A DNA stretch of 47,080 bases, taken from NCBI GenBank assembly GCA_944380515.1, contig CALWHT010000046.1, positions 1 to 47,080 on the forward strand, written 5' to 3'. This document shows positions 25,594 through 35,269 of the stretch, piece after piece; positions within the stretch are counted from its first letter, which is position 1; every line of letters starts with the position of its first letter. Made by a program: the position numbers and the translations under genes. The notes beneath the pieces are model-generated. The model saw nothing but the letters and a program-made list of their open reading frames with translations, made no database searches and had not been told where the DNA came from. Origin of the DNA: an uncultured Roseburia sp. (GTDB lineage Bacteria > Bacillota > Clostridia > Lachnospirales > Lachnospiraceae).

Positions 25594-27724
25594 GATTTTT
25601 ATCTCCGATGTAAGAAGAATTTCTAAGAATGTTGTGGCTGTTGTAGTTATTATGGGACTTTCGGTTATCCCGTCTTTGTATGCGTGGTTTAATATCTTTT
25701 CAAACTGGGATCCTTATGGTGAGGAGGCAACCTCTAATTTAAAGATTGCGGTATTTTCTGAGGACAAAGGAACGGATATTATAGGAATTGATGTCAATAT
25801 TGGATCTACGGTTGTGGAGACGCTGGAAGAAAACAGAACAATCGGCTGGGTATTTACGGAAAGTGCGAATGCCGCGATAGACGGCGTTTACAGTGGAGAC
25901 TACTATGCAGCGATCGTGATTCCTGAGGATTTTACCGGAGATATGATTAGCTTCCTCGGAGGGGAAATTGAACACCCGGATATTATTTATTATGAAAATG
26001 AGAAAAAAAACGCGATTGCACCCAAGATTACCCAGAAGGCACGAACGAGCGTTCAGGAAGAACTGAACGCAACGTTTGTGAGTACACTGGCGGAGGTCAT
26101 CGTTGAAATTGGCGGAGAGTTAGCAGGGGAAAATGTGGAAGGCAGTTCTCCTGCCGATACCGTCATGGTGCGGCTGAATGAGCTGGGGGAGGATTTGCAG
26201 AGTTATATTAACATACTGAATTCCTTTTCGGGGATTATGAGTTCCGCAAAAAGTATTGTCGAAACAAGCCAGGTAATGCTGCCGGGACTTGATTCTATGG
26301 TCGCCAGCGGACAGAATACTATCAGCGGTATGGAGAGTCTCATGATTTCGGGAAACGCCACCGCAGACACGGTTTCGCAGATGGTAAGCTACAGCTTTGA
26401 TATGGTAAGGAACAGTCTTGACGGCGTAATGGTTATGGCGGAAAATGATTTGAACCGTATGGAAAACTATGAGAGCTCGGCAGTGTCGGGCACTGCGGCA
26501 CCGGGAGCGGTGCTGCCCTATTTGAAAGAACTGTTTGAAAATGCGGTTGGAGTCTGGGAGAACACGGCAGATATTGAAACGCAGCGGCAGATTCAGGAAA
26601 TTCGTGATGGGCTTGACCGAATTGAAACAAATCTGAACAGTCTGTCAGAAAGCGGTACCGCGGCGTCCGGTGAAGTCAGTGCTTTGCGTACACAGATTGA
26701 AACGGAGATTGCTGGATGCTTAAACACACTTTCTTCCCTGGAAGCTGCATTTGAACATTCGGTAATGCCGGAGTTGGAAAGCACTATGAACGCTGTGCAG
26801 AATTCAATGGTTGCAGCAGGTTCTGTTTTGAACGGTATTGACACGGATTTTGAGGATGTTGAAAATGTACTGAACAGCTATGGGGAAACGCTGGATCAGG
26901 GCAGTGCGAATCTTGCACAGTCCATTGTGATGGCACAGGACTTATACAGCAGACTGGCGGAGGTGATTGCTGATTTTACAGCCTTGCAGCAGGATGAACA
27001 GTATCAGCAGATTATGGAGATTTTGGAAACGGATCCTTCTATGCTTGGCAGCTTCATTTCGTCTCCGGTGAATCTGGACACGGTAGGTATTTACACAATT
27101 GAAAATTATGGGTCCGCAATGGCACCGTTTTATACAATACTGGCGATTTGGGTTGGAGCTCTGATTCTGGTTGCCATCATTCATGTGAAGGTTGAGCCTG
27201 AGCAGGGGATAGATAACATAAAGCCATATCAGGCGTTTTTCGGGAGGTATATTACCTTTTTTCTGATAGGACAGGCGCAGACGCTGATAACGGTGCTGGG
27301 TGATTTGTTTTACATACGCATCCAGTGTCATAATCCGTTCCTGTTCTGGTTGGCGGCTGCAATCAGCAGTCTGGTGTTCACACTGCTGATTTATGCACTG
27401 ACGGTTGCTTTCGGAAACGTCGGAGAAGCATTGGCGATTATTGTAATGGTTATCCAGGTGGCAGGGGCGGGAGGTACCTTTCCCATTGAAACGCTGCCAG
27501 AGGTTTATCGCTCTGTTTATAAATATCTGCCGTTTCCCTATGGAATGAATGCCATGAGAGAAACCATTGGAGGAATGTACGGAATGGATTACTGGAATGA
27601 TATTGGCATGCTTGGACTTTATATCGTGATAGCTCTGTTCATCGGTCTTGTGCTGGCGATACCGTTCCGCAAGCTGAACAGAATTATTGAAAAAAGCAAG
27701 GAAAATACAGGAATTATGATCTAA
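25577..27724 (+). CDS. YhgE/Pip family membrane protein (second copy)
   Basis: The 715-residue protein has the same layout as the first copy: an N-terminal helix in VIMGLSVIPSLYAWF, the signature NIFSNWDPYGEE, a long extracytoplasmic coiled-coil-rich region, and C-terminal helices with GAGGTFPIETLPEVYR and PFPYGMNAMRETIGGMYG. It starts at TTG, inside the end of the preceding gene, with GGAGG about ten bases upstream. The ends are strongly conserved between copies but the middle diverges. This suggests a heteromeric complex or separate partner specificity. Confidence 0.88.
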   Translation: MRNIGKIFISDVRRISKNVVAVVVIMGLSVIPSLYAWFNIFSNWDPYGEEATSNLKIAVFSEDKGTDIIGIDVNIGSTVVETLEENRTIGWVFTESANAAIDGVYSGDYYAAIVIPEDFTGDMISFLGGEIEHPDIIYYENEKKNAIAPKITQKARTSVQEELNATFVSTLAEVIVEIGGELAGENVEGSSPADTVMVRLNELGEDLQSYINILNSFSGIMSSAKSIVETSQVMLPGLDSMVASGQNTISGMESLMISGNATADTVSQMVSYSFDMVRNSLDGVMVMAENDLNRMENYESSAVSGTAAPGAVLPYLKELFENAVGVWENTADIETQRQIQEIRDGLDRIETNLNSLSESGTAASGEVSALRTQIETEIAGCLNTLSSLEAAFEHSVMPELESTMNAVQNSMVAAGSVLNGIDTDFEDVENVLNSYGETLDQGSANLAQSIVMAQDLYSRLAEVIADFTALQQDEQYQQIMEILETDPSMLGSFISSPVNLDTVGIYTIENYGSAMAPFYTILAIWVGALILVAIIHVKVEPEQGIDNIKPYQAFFGRYITFFLIGQAQTLITVLGDLFYIRIQCHNPFLFWLAAAISSLVFTLLIYALTVAFGNVGEALAIIVMVIQVAGAGGTFPIETLPEVYRSVYKYLPFPYGMNAMRETIGGMYGMDYWNDIGMLGLYIVIALFIGLVLAIPFRKLNRIIEKSKENTGIMI

Positions 27725-27733
27725 GGGGGAGTT

Positions 27734-27910
27734 ATGGCGCTTATTCAGATGGTATTGTTATTGACGGGACTGTTTATGGTGGCGGCGCCGGCCGCCTGCA
27801 CGCGGAAGGAGCAACGCGGAGATAAGGAAGCCGAAAAGAAAACCAGGACCATGGGTGTATGGTTTGTTGCCGCCGCGGTCATTTGGATGATCACCGCGAA
27901 GCTTATGTAG
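27734..27910 (+). CDS. 58-residue membrane protein
   Basis: ATG 27734 follows AAGGGGGAG at good spacing, nine bases after the second yhgE stop. The product has two hydrophobic stretches (IQMVLLLTGLFMVAAPAA and GVWFVAAAVIWMITAKLM) around a charged turn rich in Lys, Glu and Arg, so it forms a helical hairpin in the membrane. It probably belongs to the yhgE operon. No family is recognised. Length is below common gene-finder cut-offs. Confidence 0.6.
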   Translation: MALIQMVLLLTGLFMVAAPAACTRKEQRGDKEAEKKTRTMGVWFVAAAVIWMITAKLM

Positions 27911-27914
27911 TACC

Positions 27915-27944
27915 TTTACATTTACTTTAAGTATGGTATATAAT
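27915..27944 (+). promoter_or_regulatory. Promoter of the zinc-ribbon/TM2 gene
   Basis: TTTACA (27915-27920) and TATAAT (27939-27944) are 18 bases apart, 50 bases before the start codon. Confidence 0.6.
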
Positions 27945-27994
27945 ACCGACAGACGAATAGAATCGTTACAGGATGAATAAGGGAGGAATTTGTT

Positions 27995-28402
27995 ATGTAT
28001 TGCAGAAACTGCGGGCAGCAGTATGTTACGGATCAGGCGGTAATGTGCGTAAAATGCGGAGCGCAGAAAGGGACGGGAGAGAATTTCTGTCCGAATTGCG
28101 GACAGCCGACGCCGCCGCAGAGCCAGGTCTGCTTAAATTGCGGTGTTTCACTTGCGGCTTATGGACCGAAGGGGGATAAGTCAAAGCTTGCGGCAGGACT
28201 TTTGGGAATATTTTTGGGCTCATTTGGCGTACATAATTTTTATCTGGGCTATACCGGAAAAGCGGTGGCTCAGCTTGTCATTACAGTCGCTACCTGCGGC
28301 ATCGGTTCTGTAGTTTCCGGAATCTGGGGCTTTGTGGAGGGAATTTTGATTCTCTGCGGCAAAATTGACCGTGACGGGAAAGGAAATCTGCTTTCCGAAT
28401 AA
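27995..28402 (+). CDS. Zinc-ribbon and TM2-domain membrane protein
   Basis: The 135-residue protein has two N-terminal zinc ribbons (YCRNCG..CVKCG and FCPNCG..CLNCG, residues 1-50). A TM2 domain of two helices follows: KLAAGLLGIFLGSFGVHNFY, then GYTGKAVAQLVITVATCG and an IWGFVEGILIL helix. TM2 proteins are small, widespread and of uncertain function. GGGAGGAA precedes the ATG. It is a single-gene unit with its own promoter and terminator. Compare the broken zinc-ribbon gene at 1241. Confidence 0.88.
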   Translation: MYCRNCGQQYVTDQAVMCVKCGAQKGTGENFCPNCGQPTPPQSQVCLNCGVSLAAYGPKGDKSKLAAGLLGIFLGSFGVHNFYLGYTGKAVAQLVITVATCGIGSVVSGIWGFVEGILILCGKIDRDGKGNLLSE

Positions 28403-28407
28403 CAGCA

Positions 28408-28440
28408 GGGCTGCTGCAAACTTTGCGGCAGCTTTTTTTC
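28408..28440 (+). terminator. Terminator after the TM2 gene
   Basis: GCTGCTGC pairs with GCGGCAGC around the loop AAACTTT, followed by seven T residues. Confidence 0.85.
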
Positions 28441-28451
28441 GCATTTGTTTA

Positions 28452-28479
28452 TTGACAAAAAATTTCGATGTGTTATCAT
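28452..28479 (+). promoter_or_regulatory. Promoter of ilvN-ilvC
   Basis: TTGACA (28452-28457) and TATCAT (28474-28479) are 16 bases apart. The leader to ilvN is only about 40 bases, so no attenuator or T-box fits here. Confidence 0.65.
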
Positions 28480-28527
28480 AGCTTTAGTGTGATGTGTGTT
28501 TAAAGTATGAAACTATTGGAGATTTCT

Positions 28528-29052
28528 ATGAGAAAACAGGTATTATCTCTTTTAGTGGAGAATAATCCGGGCGTTACCAGCCATATTTCAGGGCTTTTCA
28601 GCCGAAGGGGCTATAATATCGACAGCTTTTCCTCCGGCGTGACCGCAGACCCGAGGTACACGAGGATTACCATTGTGGCGAGCGGGGATGAGCAGATTTT
28701 AGAGCAGATTGAAAAGCAGCTTGCCAAGCTTGAAGACGTGGTGGATATCAAGAAGCTGGAACCCGGCTCCTCCGTGACAAGGGAGTTGATTTTAGTCAAG
28801 ATTCGTGCAAAAGATACGGAGCGCCAGTCGATTCTGAACGTATCAGAGATTTTTCACGGCAAGGTCGTGGATGTCACACATGATTCCATGGTCATCGAAT
28901 TGACCGGACATCAGGATAAGCTGGACGCATTCCTTGATCTGTTGTCAGGCTATGAAATATTAGAGCTGGCGCGGACAGGGCTTACAGGATTGTCCCGCGG
29001 CATTTCGGATGTCGTCATTATCGACGAGGACGGAAGCATAAGGACATTATAG
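28528..29052 (+). CDS. ilvN: Acetolactate synthase small (regulatory) subunit
   Basis: The 174-residue protein has the N-terminal ACT domain (LLVENNPGVTSHISGLFSRR, then GYNIDSFSSGVT) and the C-terminal ALS_ss domain (SILNVSEIFHGKVVDV through LARTGLTGLSRG). It activates the catalytic subunit and confers valine feedback in branched-chain amino acid synthesis. ATG 28528 has GGAG seven bases upstream; an in-frame ATG at 28507 lacks a site. The catalytic ilvB gene is not adjacent. The ilvC gene follows after 40 bases. Confidence 0.94.
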   Translation: MRKQVLSLLVENNPGVTSHISGLFSRRGYNIDSFSSGVTADPRYTRITIVASGDEQILEQIEKQLAKLEDVVDIKKLEPGSSVTRELILVKIRAKDTERQSILNVSEIFHGKVVDVTHDSMVIELTGHQDKLDAFLDLLSGYEILELARTGLTGLSRGISDVVIIDEDGSIRTL

Positions 29053-29089
29053 GATGAAAAACAGAAATAAATTAATTTGGAGGAAATGA

Positions 29090-30115
<1,026 letters not shown>

Positions 30116-30137
30116 TCTCTGAATACATAGTGGGTTT

Positions 30138-30166
30138 GGGCGGGGGCGAAAAGTCCCCGCTTTTTT
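30138..30166 (+). terminator. Terminator after ilvC
   Basis: GCGGGGGC pairs with GTCCCCGC around GAAAA, followed by TTTTTT. Confidence 0.88.
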
Positions 30167-30178
30167 GACGGGCAAATC

Positions 30179-30206
30179 TTGACAAATACATGGTATATGT
30201 TAAAAT
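30179..30206 (+). promoter_or_regulatory. Promoter of the leuS leader
   Basis: TTGACA (30179-30184) and TAAAAT (30201-30206) are separated by 16 bases, immediately before the T-box leader. Confidence 0.6.
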
Positions 30207-30429
30207 AAACCGTGTTGTCAAATAAAATGAAGCAGAGCATCGGTGTTATGGAAAGTTGAGGAGAGCGAATCATCCGCGTTAAGGATAACGAGAGCGTAGG
30301 AAGCCGCGGACGTGAGAAAAGAAAGGTCTGGCGGGGAATACGAATTAGAGTGGTATCACGGAGAATGATAAGTCTTCGTCTCTAAGGGCAGATGCATTTT
30401 GGGCGGATGTCAGGAGACGGAGATTTTTT
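30207..30429 (+). promoter_or_regulatory. T-box leader of leuS
   Basis: The leader contains AGAGTGGTATCACGG (30347-30361), matching the T-box core UGGNACCGCG with two departures (ACC to ATC and GCG to ACG). The bulge UGGU would pair with an ACCA tRNA end, fitting tRNA-Leu. It is followed by an intrinsic terminator: TCTTCGTCTC (30373-30382) pairs with GAGACGGAGA (30414-30423), then TTTTTT. Uncharged tRNA-Leu should favour the antiterminator and leuS expression. I could not place the specifier codon or all of Stem I with confidence. Confidence 0.8.
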
Positions 30430-30430
30430 A

Positions 30431-30563
30431 TATCATAGGAAATTGCTTTGCAATATTCCTATGATACAAAAAAGCTCCGCAGGGATCGCACTGCGGCGGA
30501 ATGGCAGATGTTGCTGTCGCAACCCGCCGCAGGCGGAGAATCCTGCGGAGCAGGATTCTTTTT
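30431..30563 (+). repeat. Nested palindromic element between the T-box and leuS
   Basis: Two structures abut. The first is TATCATAGGAA/TTCCTATGATA (30431-30441 with 30456-30466), continued by ATTGC/GCAAT. The second has three nested stems: GCTCCGCAGG/CCTGCGGAGC (30474-30483 with 30542-30551), CTGCGGCGG/CCGCCGCAG (30491-30499 with 30524-30532) and GTTGC/GCAAC (30510-30514 with 30519-30523). The 3' arm can refold as GAATCCT/AGGATTC (30538-30544 with 30552-30558) followed by TTTTTATT, a terminator-like hairpin. It may be a dispersed palindromic repeat or a second attenuator. Confidence 0.7.
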
Positions 30564-30579
30564 ATTGAAGGAGGAAAAT

Positions 30580-32997
30580 ATGTCAGAACTTTACAATCAC
30601 AAGGTGGTCGAGAAAAAATGGCAGAAAATCTGGGATGATGAAAAGGCATTTCAGGCCACCGACGACTACACAAAGCCCAAATATTACGCACTGGTGGAGT
30701 TTCCTTATCCGTCAGGACAGGGGCTTCACGTAGGACATCCAAGACCCTACACGGCGCTTGATATTGTCGCAAGAAAAAGAAGAATGCAGGGCTACAATGT
30801 ACTTTATCCGATGGGCTGGGACGCATTCGGGCTTCCGACGGAGAATTATGCCATCAAAAACAAAATCCATCCGAAGATTGTGACCGAGAACAACGTAAAG
30901 CGCTTCAAGGAGCAGCTTCACTCACTGGGTTATTCCTTTGACTGGGATAGGGAGATCAACACCACGGATCCGAATTATTACAAATGGACACAGTGGATTT
31001 TTTTAAAGCTGTTTAAAGCAGGCCTTGCCTACAAAAAAGAGATGCCCATTAACTGGTGTACCTCCTGTAAGGTAGGCCTTGCCAACGAGGAAGTGGTAAA
31101 CGGCGTCTGTGAGCGCTGCGGCTCTCCGGTAGTGCGCAAGGTCAAGAGTGAGTGGATGTTGAAAATCACCGACTATGCGGAGAAACTGCTCGAGGGCTTA
31201 AATGACGTGGATTATATCGAGCGCGTCAAGGTATCCCAGAAAAACTGGATTGGAAAATCCAAGGGAGCTGAGGTGGATTTCCCGATTGCGGGGAAGGAAG
31301 AAAAGCTCCGTGTCTATACGACGCGGTGTGATACGCTGTTCGGTGCAACCTACATGGTTGTTTCCCCGGAGCATCCGCTGATCGATAAATATAAGGATGA
31401 ACTGAAAAACTGGGACGATATTCAGGCATACCGTGAGGAGGCTGCGAAAAAGTCCGATTTTGAGCGCGCTGAGCTTGCAAAGGAAAAGACCGGCGTTGTG
31501 CTTGACGGTCTTAAGGCAGTCAATCCGGTCAACGGGAAAGAAATTCCGATTTGGATTTCCGATTACGTGCTGATGTCCTACGGAACGGGTGCGATCATGG
31601 CGGTTCCGGCGCATGACGAGAGGGACTGGGAGTTCGCGAAAAAGTTCGGTCTGCCGTTAGTTCAGGTTGTTGCGAAAAACGGCGAGGAAGTGGATATCAA
31701 CGAGGCTGCGTTTACCGATGTTGCGACCGGAGTCCTCATTAATTCGGAGTTTTTAAACGGGTTGGAGGTCAAGGACGCCAAGGAGAAAATGATTGCGTAT
31801 CTCGAGGAAAAAGGCATCGGAACGGCAAAAACCAATTATAAACTCAGGGACTGGGTATTTTCCCGCCAGCGTTATTGGGGCGAGCCGATTCCGATTGTGC
31901 ATTGCGAGAAATGCGGATTTGTGCCGCTTGACGAGAGTGAGCTTCCGTTAATGCTGCCTGAGGTTGAGAGCTATATGCCGACAGACAACGGCGAGTCTCC
32001 GCTTGCGGCGATGACCGACTGGGTGAATACCACCTGTCCGTGCTGCGGCGGTCCGGCAAAACGTGAGACAGATACCATGCCGCAGTGGGCAGGCTCCTCC
32101 TGGTATTTCCTGCGCTATACGGACCCGCACAACGACGAGGCGCTTGCAAGCCCCGAGGCTTTGAAATACTGGATGCCGGTAGACTGGTACAACGGCGGCA
32201 TGGAGCACACGACGCTGCATTTGCTCTATTCCAGATTCTGGCACAAATTCCTCTACGATGAGGGCGTGGTTCCGTGTCCGGAGCCTTACCAGAAGCGTAC
32301 CTCTCACGGTATGATTCTCGGCGAAAACGGTGAGAAGATGTCAAAATCCAGAGGAAATGTCGTCAACCCGGACGACATTGTGAGGGATTACGGCGCGGAT
32401 ACCTTAAGAACATACGAAATGTTCATCGGCGCCTTTGATTTGAGCGCCTCTTGGTCAGAGGACGGCGTAAAGGGCTGCCGCCGGTTCTTAGAGCGTGTAT
32501 GGAAGCTGCAGGATCTTATGACGCCCGAGGAAGGCTACTCCAAGGATTTGGAGACGAAAATGCATCAGACCATCAAAAAGGTCAGCAGCGATTTTGAAAA
32601 CCTGAAGTATAACACGGCAATCGCGGCAATGATGGCGCTGATCAATGAGTTTTATAAGAAAAACGCGGTGACAAAGGGCGAGTATCGGACGCTGATCGTT
32701 TTGCTCAATCCGGTTGCGCCGCATATCACCGAGGAGCTTTGGCAGCTCATCGGCGGGGAGGGACGCGTATATGAGCAGTCCTGGCCCGAATTTGACGAGG
32801 CAAAAACGGTGGAGGATACCGTGGAAATCGCCGTTCAGATTAATGGAAAAATGAAAGGGACATTGGCGATCGGAAGAAACGACGCAAAGGAGGATGTCAT
32901 TGCGAAGGCAAAAGAATCCATTGCGGATAAGCTGACCGGAAATATTGTCAAGGAAATCTATGTTCCGGGACGGATTGTCAATATCGTGATGAAATAA
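30580..32997 (+). CDS. leuS: Leucyl-tRNA synthetase
   Basis: The 805-residue class I synthetase charges tRNA-Leu. The HIGH motif is in [17 protein letters not shown] and the KMSKS motif in [12 protein letters not shown]. The CP1 editing domain includes [15 protein letters not shown] with its conserved Asp. Zinc-type cysteines occur at CTSCKVG..CERCG and CEKCG..CPCCGG. ATG 30580 follows GAAGGAGG; the frame stays open back to 30448 through the palindromic element, which is not translated in my reading. It is controlled by the T-box upstream. A MATE gene follows three bases after the stop. Confidence 0.96.
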   Translation: MSELYNHKVVEKKWQKIWDDEKAFQATDDYTKPKYYALVEFPYPSGQGLHVGHPRPYTALDIVARKRRMQGYNVLYPMGWDAFGLPTENYAIKNKIHPKIVTENNVKRFKEQLHSLGYSFDWDREINTTDPNYYKWTQWIFLKLFKAGLAYKKEMPINWCTSCKVGLANEEVVNGVCERCGSPVVRKVKSEWMLKITDYAEKLLEGLNDVDYIERVKVSQKNWIGKSKGAEVDFPIAGKEEKLRVYTTRCDTLFGATYMVVSPEHPLIDKYKDELKNWDDIQAYREEAAKKSDFERAELAKEKTGVVLDGLKAVNPVNGKEIPIWISDYVLMSYGTGAIMAVPAHDERDWEFAKKFGLPLVQVVAKNGEEVDINEAAFTDVATGVLINSEFLNGLEVKDAKEKMIAYLEEKGIGTAKTNYKLRDWVFSRQRYWGEPIPIVHCEKCGFVPLDESELPLMLPEVESYMPTDNGESPLAAMTDWVNTTCPCCGGPAKRETDTMPQWAGSSWYFLRYTDPHNDEALASPEALKYWMPVDWYNGGMEHTTLHLLYSRFWHKFLYDEGVVPCPEPYQKRTSHGMILGENGEKMSKSRGNVVNPDDIVRDYGADTLRTYEMFIGAFDLSASWSEDGVKGCRRFLERVWKLQDLMTPEEGYSKDLETKMHQTIKKVSSDFENLKYNTAIAAMMALINEFYKKNAVTKGEYRTLIVLLNPVAPHITEELWQLIGGEGRVYEQSWPEFDEAKTVEDTVEIAVQINGKMKGTLAIGRNDAKEDVIAKAKESIADKLTGNIVKEIYVPGRIVNIVMK

Positions 32998-33000
32998 GAA

Positions 33001-34344
33001 ATGGAAAAGGGAACAAAATTATTAAATGGTTCCATCTGGAAGGGGATTGTATCGTTTGCAATCCCCCTCTTTTTGGGGAACCTCTTTCAGCAGTTGTATA
33101 ATGCCGTCGATTCATTAATCGTCGGAAATTTTCTGGGAAGTGACGCGCTCGCCGCAGTCAGCTCGTCAGGCAGCCTGATTTTTCTGATGGTGGGCTTTTT
33201 TAACGGGATCGCCGTAGGAGCCGGCGTCGTCATTTCCAAATATTTCGGGGCCGGGGATGCCGAGGGCTTAAAAAAAGCCGTTCATACGGATATTGCGTTC
33301 GGTCTGGCGGCGGGCTGTATCCTGACCGCCATCGGTATGATTCTGGCGCCTCAGATTTTGGTTCTGATGGGAACGCCGGAATCGGTACTGCCGAATTCTA
33401 TCGCATATTTCCGCGTTTATTTTGCGGGTTCCGTGGCGTTTGTGATGTACAATATCATGATGGGAATTTTACAGGCCGTTGGAGACAGCAAACATCCGCT
33501 TTATTATCTGATGATTTCCTCGGCGGTCAATGTGGTTTTGGATTTGTTGTTTGTCGGGGTGCTCGGCTTTGGCGTCGGTTCGGCGGCACTGGCAACCATC
33601 ATTTCCCAGGCAGTGAGCGCGGTTTTATGCTTTGGACGTCTGATGCGGACGCAGGATGTCTATCAGGTACGCGTTTCGGATATCCGCTTTCATAAGGGAA
33701 TGCTTCGTCAGATAATCAATATCGGACTTCCGTCCGGTATGCAGAATTCGATTATCTCGTTTGCGAATATTATTGTTCAGACCAACATCAACAAATTTGG
33801 CGTGATGGCGGTGGCGGGCTGTGGTGTTTATTCCAAAATTGAAGGATTTGCGTTTCTTCCTATCACCTGTTTTGCCATGTCGCTGACAACCTTTATCGGG
33901 CAGAATCTTGGGGCGAGACAGTATGAGCGCGCAAAAAAGGGAGCCTATTTCGGGATAACCTGTTCTGTAATTTTAGCGGAATGTGTGGGCGTTGCCGTGT
34001 ATTTTCTGATTCCGTATCTGGCGGCGGCTTTTAACAGTGAAGCGGAGGTTGTGGCCTTTGCAGCGAGACAGGCACATGTGGAGGCACTGTTTTACTGCTT
34101 CCTGGCGTTTTCACACTGCATTGCGGGAATTATGCGCGGAGCGGGAAAATCCACGGTGCCGATGTTTGTCATGCTGATTTCCTGGTGTCTGATCCGCATT
34201 ACCTACATTATGGTTACCGTGCGCCTGATTCCGGATATTCAGGTGATTTTCTGGGCATACCCGCTGACCTGGTTTATCAGCTCTGTCATATTTCTCATTT
34301 ATTTCTTAAAAGCAAAGTGGTTATACAACTTTGAAAAGAAATAG
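33001..34344 (+). CDS. MATE family efflux transporter
   Basis: The 447-residue protein has about twelve transmembrane helices in two homologous halves. The first half begins LFLGNLFQQLYNAVDSLIVG, with NFLGSDALAAVSSSG; the second includes GMQNSIISFANIIVQTNIN and CGVYSKIEGFAFLPITC. This is the NorM/DinF-type drug or metabolite antiporter family driven by Na+ or H+. The start lies three bases after leuS and has no clear ribosome site, so translation is probably coupled to leuS termination. Substrate is unknown. The membrane-tailed MerR regulator follows but has its own promoter. Confidence 0.9.
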   Translation: MEKGTKLLNGSIWKGIVSFAIPLFLGNLFQQLYNAVDSLIVGNFLGSDALAAVSSSGSLIFLMVGFFNGIAVGAGVVISKYFGAGDAEGLKKAVHTDIAFGLAAGCILTAIGMILAPQILVLMGTPESVLPNSIAYFRVYFAGSVAFVMYNIMMGILQAVGDSKHPLYYLMISSAVNVVLDLLFVGVLGFGVGSAALATIISQAVSAVLCFGRLMRTQDVYQVRVSDIRFHKGMLRQIINIGLPSGMQNSIISFANIIVQTNINKFGVMAVAGCGVYSKIEGFAFLPITCFAMSLTTFIGQNLGARQYERAKKGAYFGITCSVILAECVGVAVYFLIPYLAAAFNSEAEVVAFAARQAHVEALFYCFLAFSHCIAGIMRGAGKSTVPMFVMLISWCLIRITYIMVTVRLIPDIQVIFWAYPLTWFISSVIFLIYFLKAKWLYNFEKK

Positions 34345-34352
34345 CGCAAAAT

Positions 34353-34390
34353 CCTTGACCTTATAGCAGGTATATCCTTTACAATCAAGG
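34353..34390 (+). promoter_or_regulatory. MerR-type promoter with 19-base spacer and dyad
   Basis: TTGACC (34355-34360) and TACAAT (34380-34385) are 19 bases apart, the over-long spacing typical of MerR-activated promoters. An outer inverted repeat, CCTTGA/TCAAGG (34353-34358 with 34385-34390), spans both elements. It lies 18 bases before the merR-type gene, so autoregulation is likely. Confidence 0.6.
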
Positions 34391-34407
34391 CAAAGGAGGA
34401 GTGTGAC

Positions 34408-35265
34408 ATGGCAGATTACAATATCAGGGATGTAGAAAAGCTGACCGGAATCAGCAAGCAGAATATCCGGTATTATGAAAAGCAGGGGCTGCTTCACCCG
34501 AAAAGGAATCCGGAAAATCTGTATCGGGAATATTCCGGGGAGGATGTGGAGCTTCTGCTTCGGATTAAGCTGTTCCGTAAGCTGGATATGCCGCTGGAGG
34601 ACATCCGAAGCCTTCTGGAAGGGGAGCGTCCGCTTCAGACGGCGGTAAAAGCGCAGAAAGAGCGCCTTAGAAGGGAGCAGGAGCGTCTTAAGGATGCACT
34701 GGAATTCTGTGACGAAATAAAGGAGCAGAGTCTGGAGGGACTGAATGCCGAAATTTATTTGGAGAAGATGGAGCAGCGGGAAAAATCGGGCGCTGTTTTT
34801 GCGGATTTCCTTCGGGATTTTAAGAAAGTGGCAGAATCCGAGGCAAAGCAGAGGTTTTCATTCCGGCCGGATACGATGTGCATGACAAAGGAGGAATTTA
34901 CGGAGGCGCTTTTTGCCTATGCCGATGAAAATCATCGGAATCTGGTCATCACGAAAGAGAGCATGTATCCCGAATTTCTGCTGGACGGCGTAGCCTACCG
35001 GGCAGAGCGCGTTTTGGGCAGATTCGGGGCGGTGGTGTACTGCGAAATGCTGCAACCCGGGGAAGCCTTGCCGCAGGACATACCAAAGAAGCGCTACCGG
35101 AAACTGAAATTTCTGTATGCACTGATTCCGCCCGCAGCCCTTTTGCTTTATGCCGTCATTGTGTCCGGCGGACGGGAGATCACACTTCCGGTGATGCTTG
35201 TGATATTTGTCAGCTTTTGCCTGCCGGTGTTGGTATTTTATTTTTATTATCATTTCAGGGATTAA
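34408..35265 (+). CDS. MerR family regulator with a C-terminal membrane anchor
   Basis: The 285-residue protein has an N-terminal MerR winged helix-turn-helix (YNIRDVEKLTGISKQNIRYY, then EKQGLLHP), a coiled-coil dimer helix (about 80-125) and a middle domain with FRPDTMCMTKEEFTEALFAY. It ends in two hydrophobic helices (FLYALIPPAALLLYAVIVSG and TLPVMLVIFVSFCLPVLVFYF). A membrane-tethered MerR is uncommon and suggests sensing at the membrane. AAAGGAGG precedes the ATG. The MATE gene upstream is a candidate target, but only its own promoter shows the operator. Confidence 0.85.
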   Translation: MADYNIRDVEKLTGISKQNIRYYEKQGLLHPKRNPENLYREYSGEDVELLLRIKLFRKLDMPLEDIRSLLEGERPLQTAVKAQKERLRREQERLKDALEFCDEIKEQSLEGLNAEIYLEKMEQREKSGAVFADFLRDFKKVAESEAKQRFSFRPDTMCMTKEEFTEALFAYADENHRNLVITKESMYPEFLLDGVAYRAERVLGRFGAVVYCEMLQPGEALPQDIPKKRYRKLKFLYALIPPAALLLYAVIVSGGREITLPVMLVIFVSFCLPVLVFYFYYHFRD

Positions 35266-35269
35266 TTCG

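Noticed and set aside
26257-26263. TGTCGAA as a 0A box (also TTCGACA at 38356-38362 and 42885-42891)
   Set aside because: All are inside coding sequences, as expected for a 7-base motif by chance.
22600-27910. A phage-defence island around the YhgE genes
   Set aside because: YhgE/Pip is linked to phage adsorption, but no nuclease, helicase, toxin or methylase gene adjoins to support a defence locus.
30448-30579. N-terminal extension of leuS through the palindromic element
   Set aside because: The extension encodes low-quality sequence from the stem-loops, and GAAGGAGG sits directly before ATG 30580.
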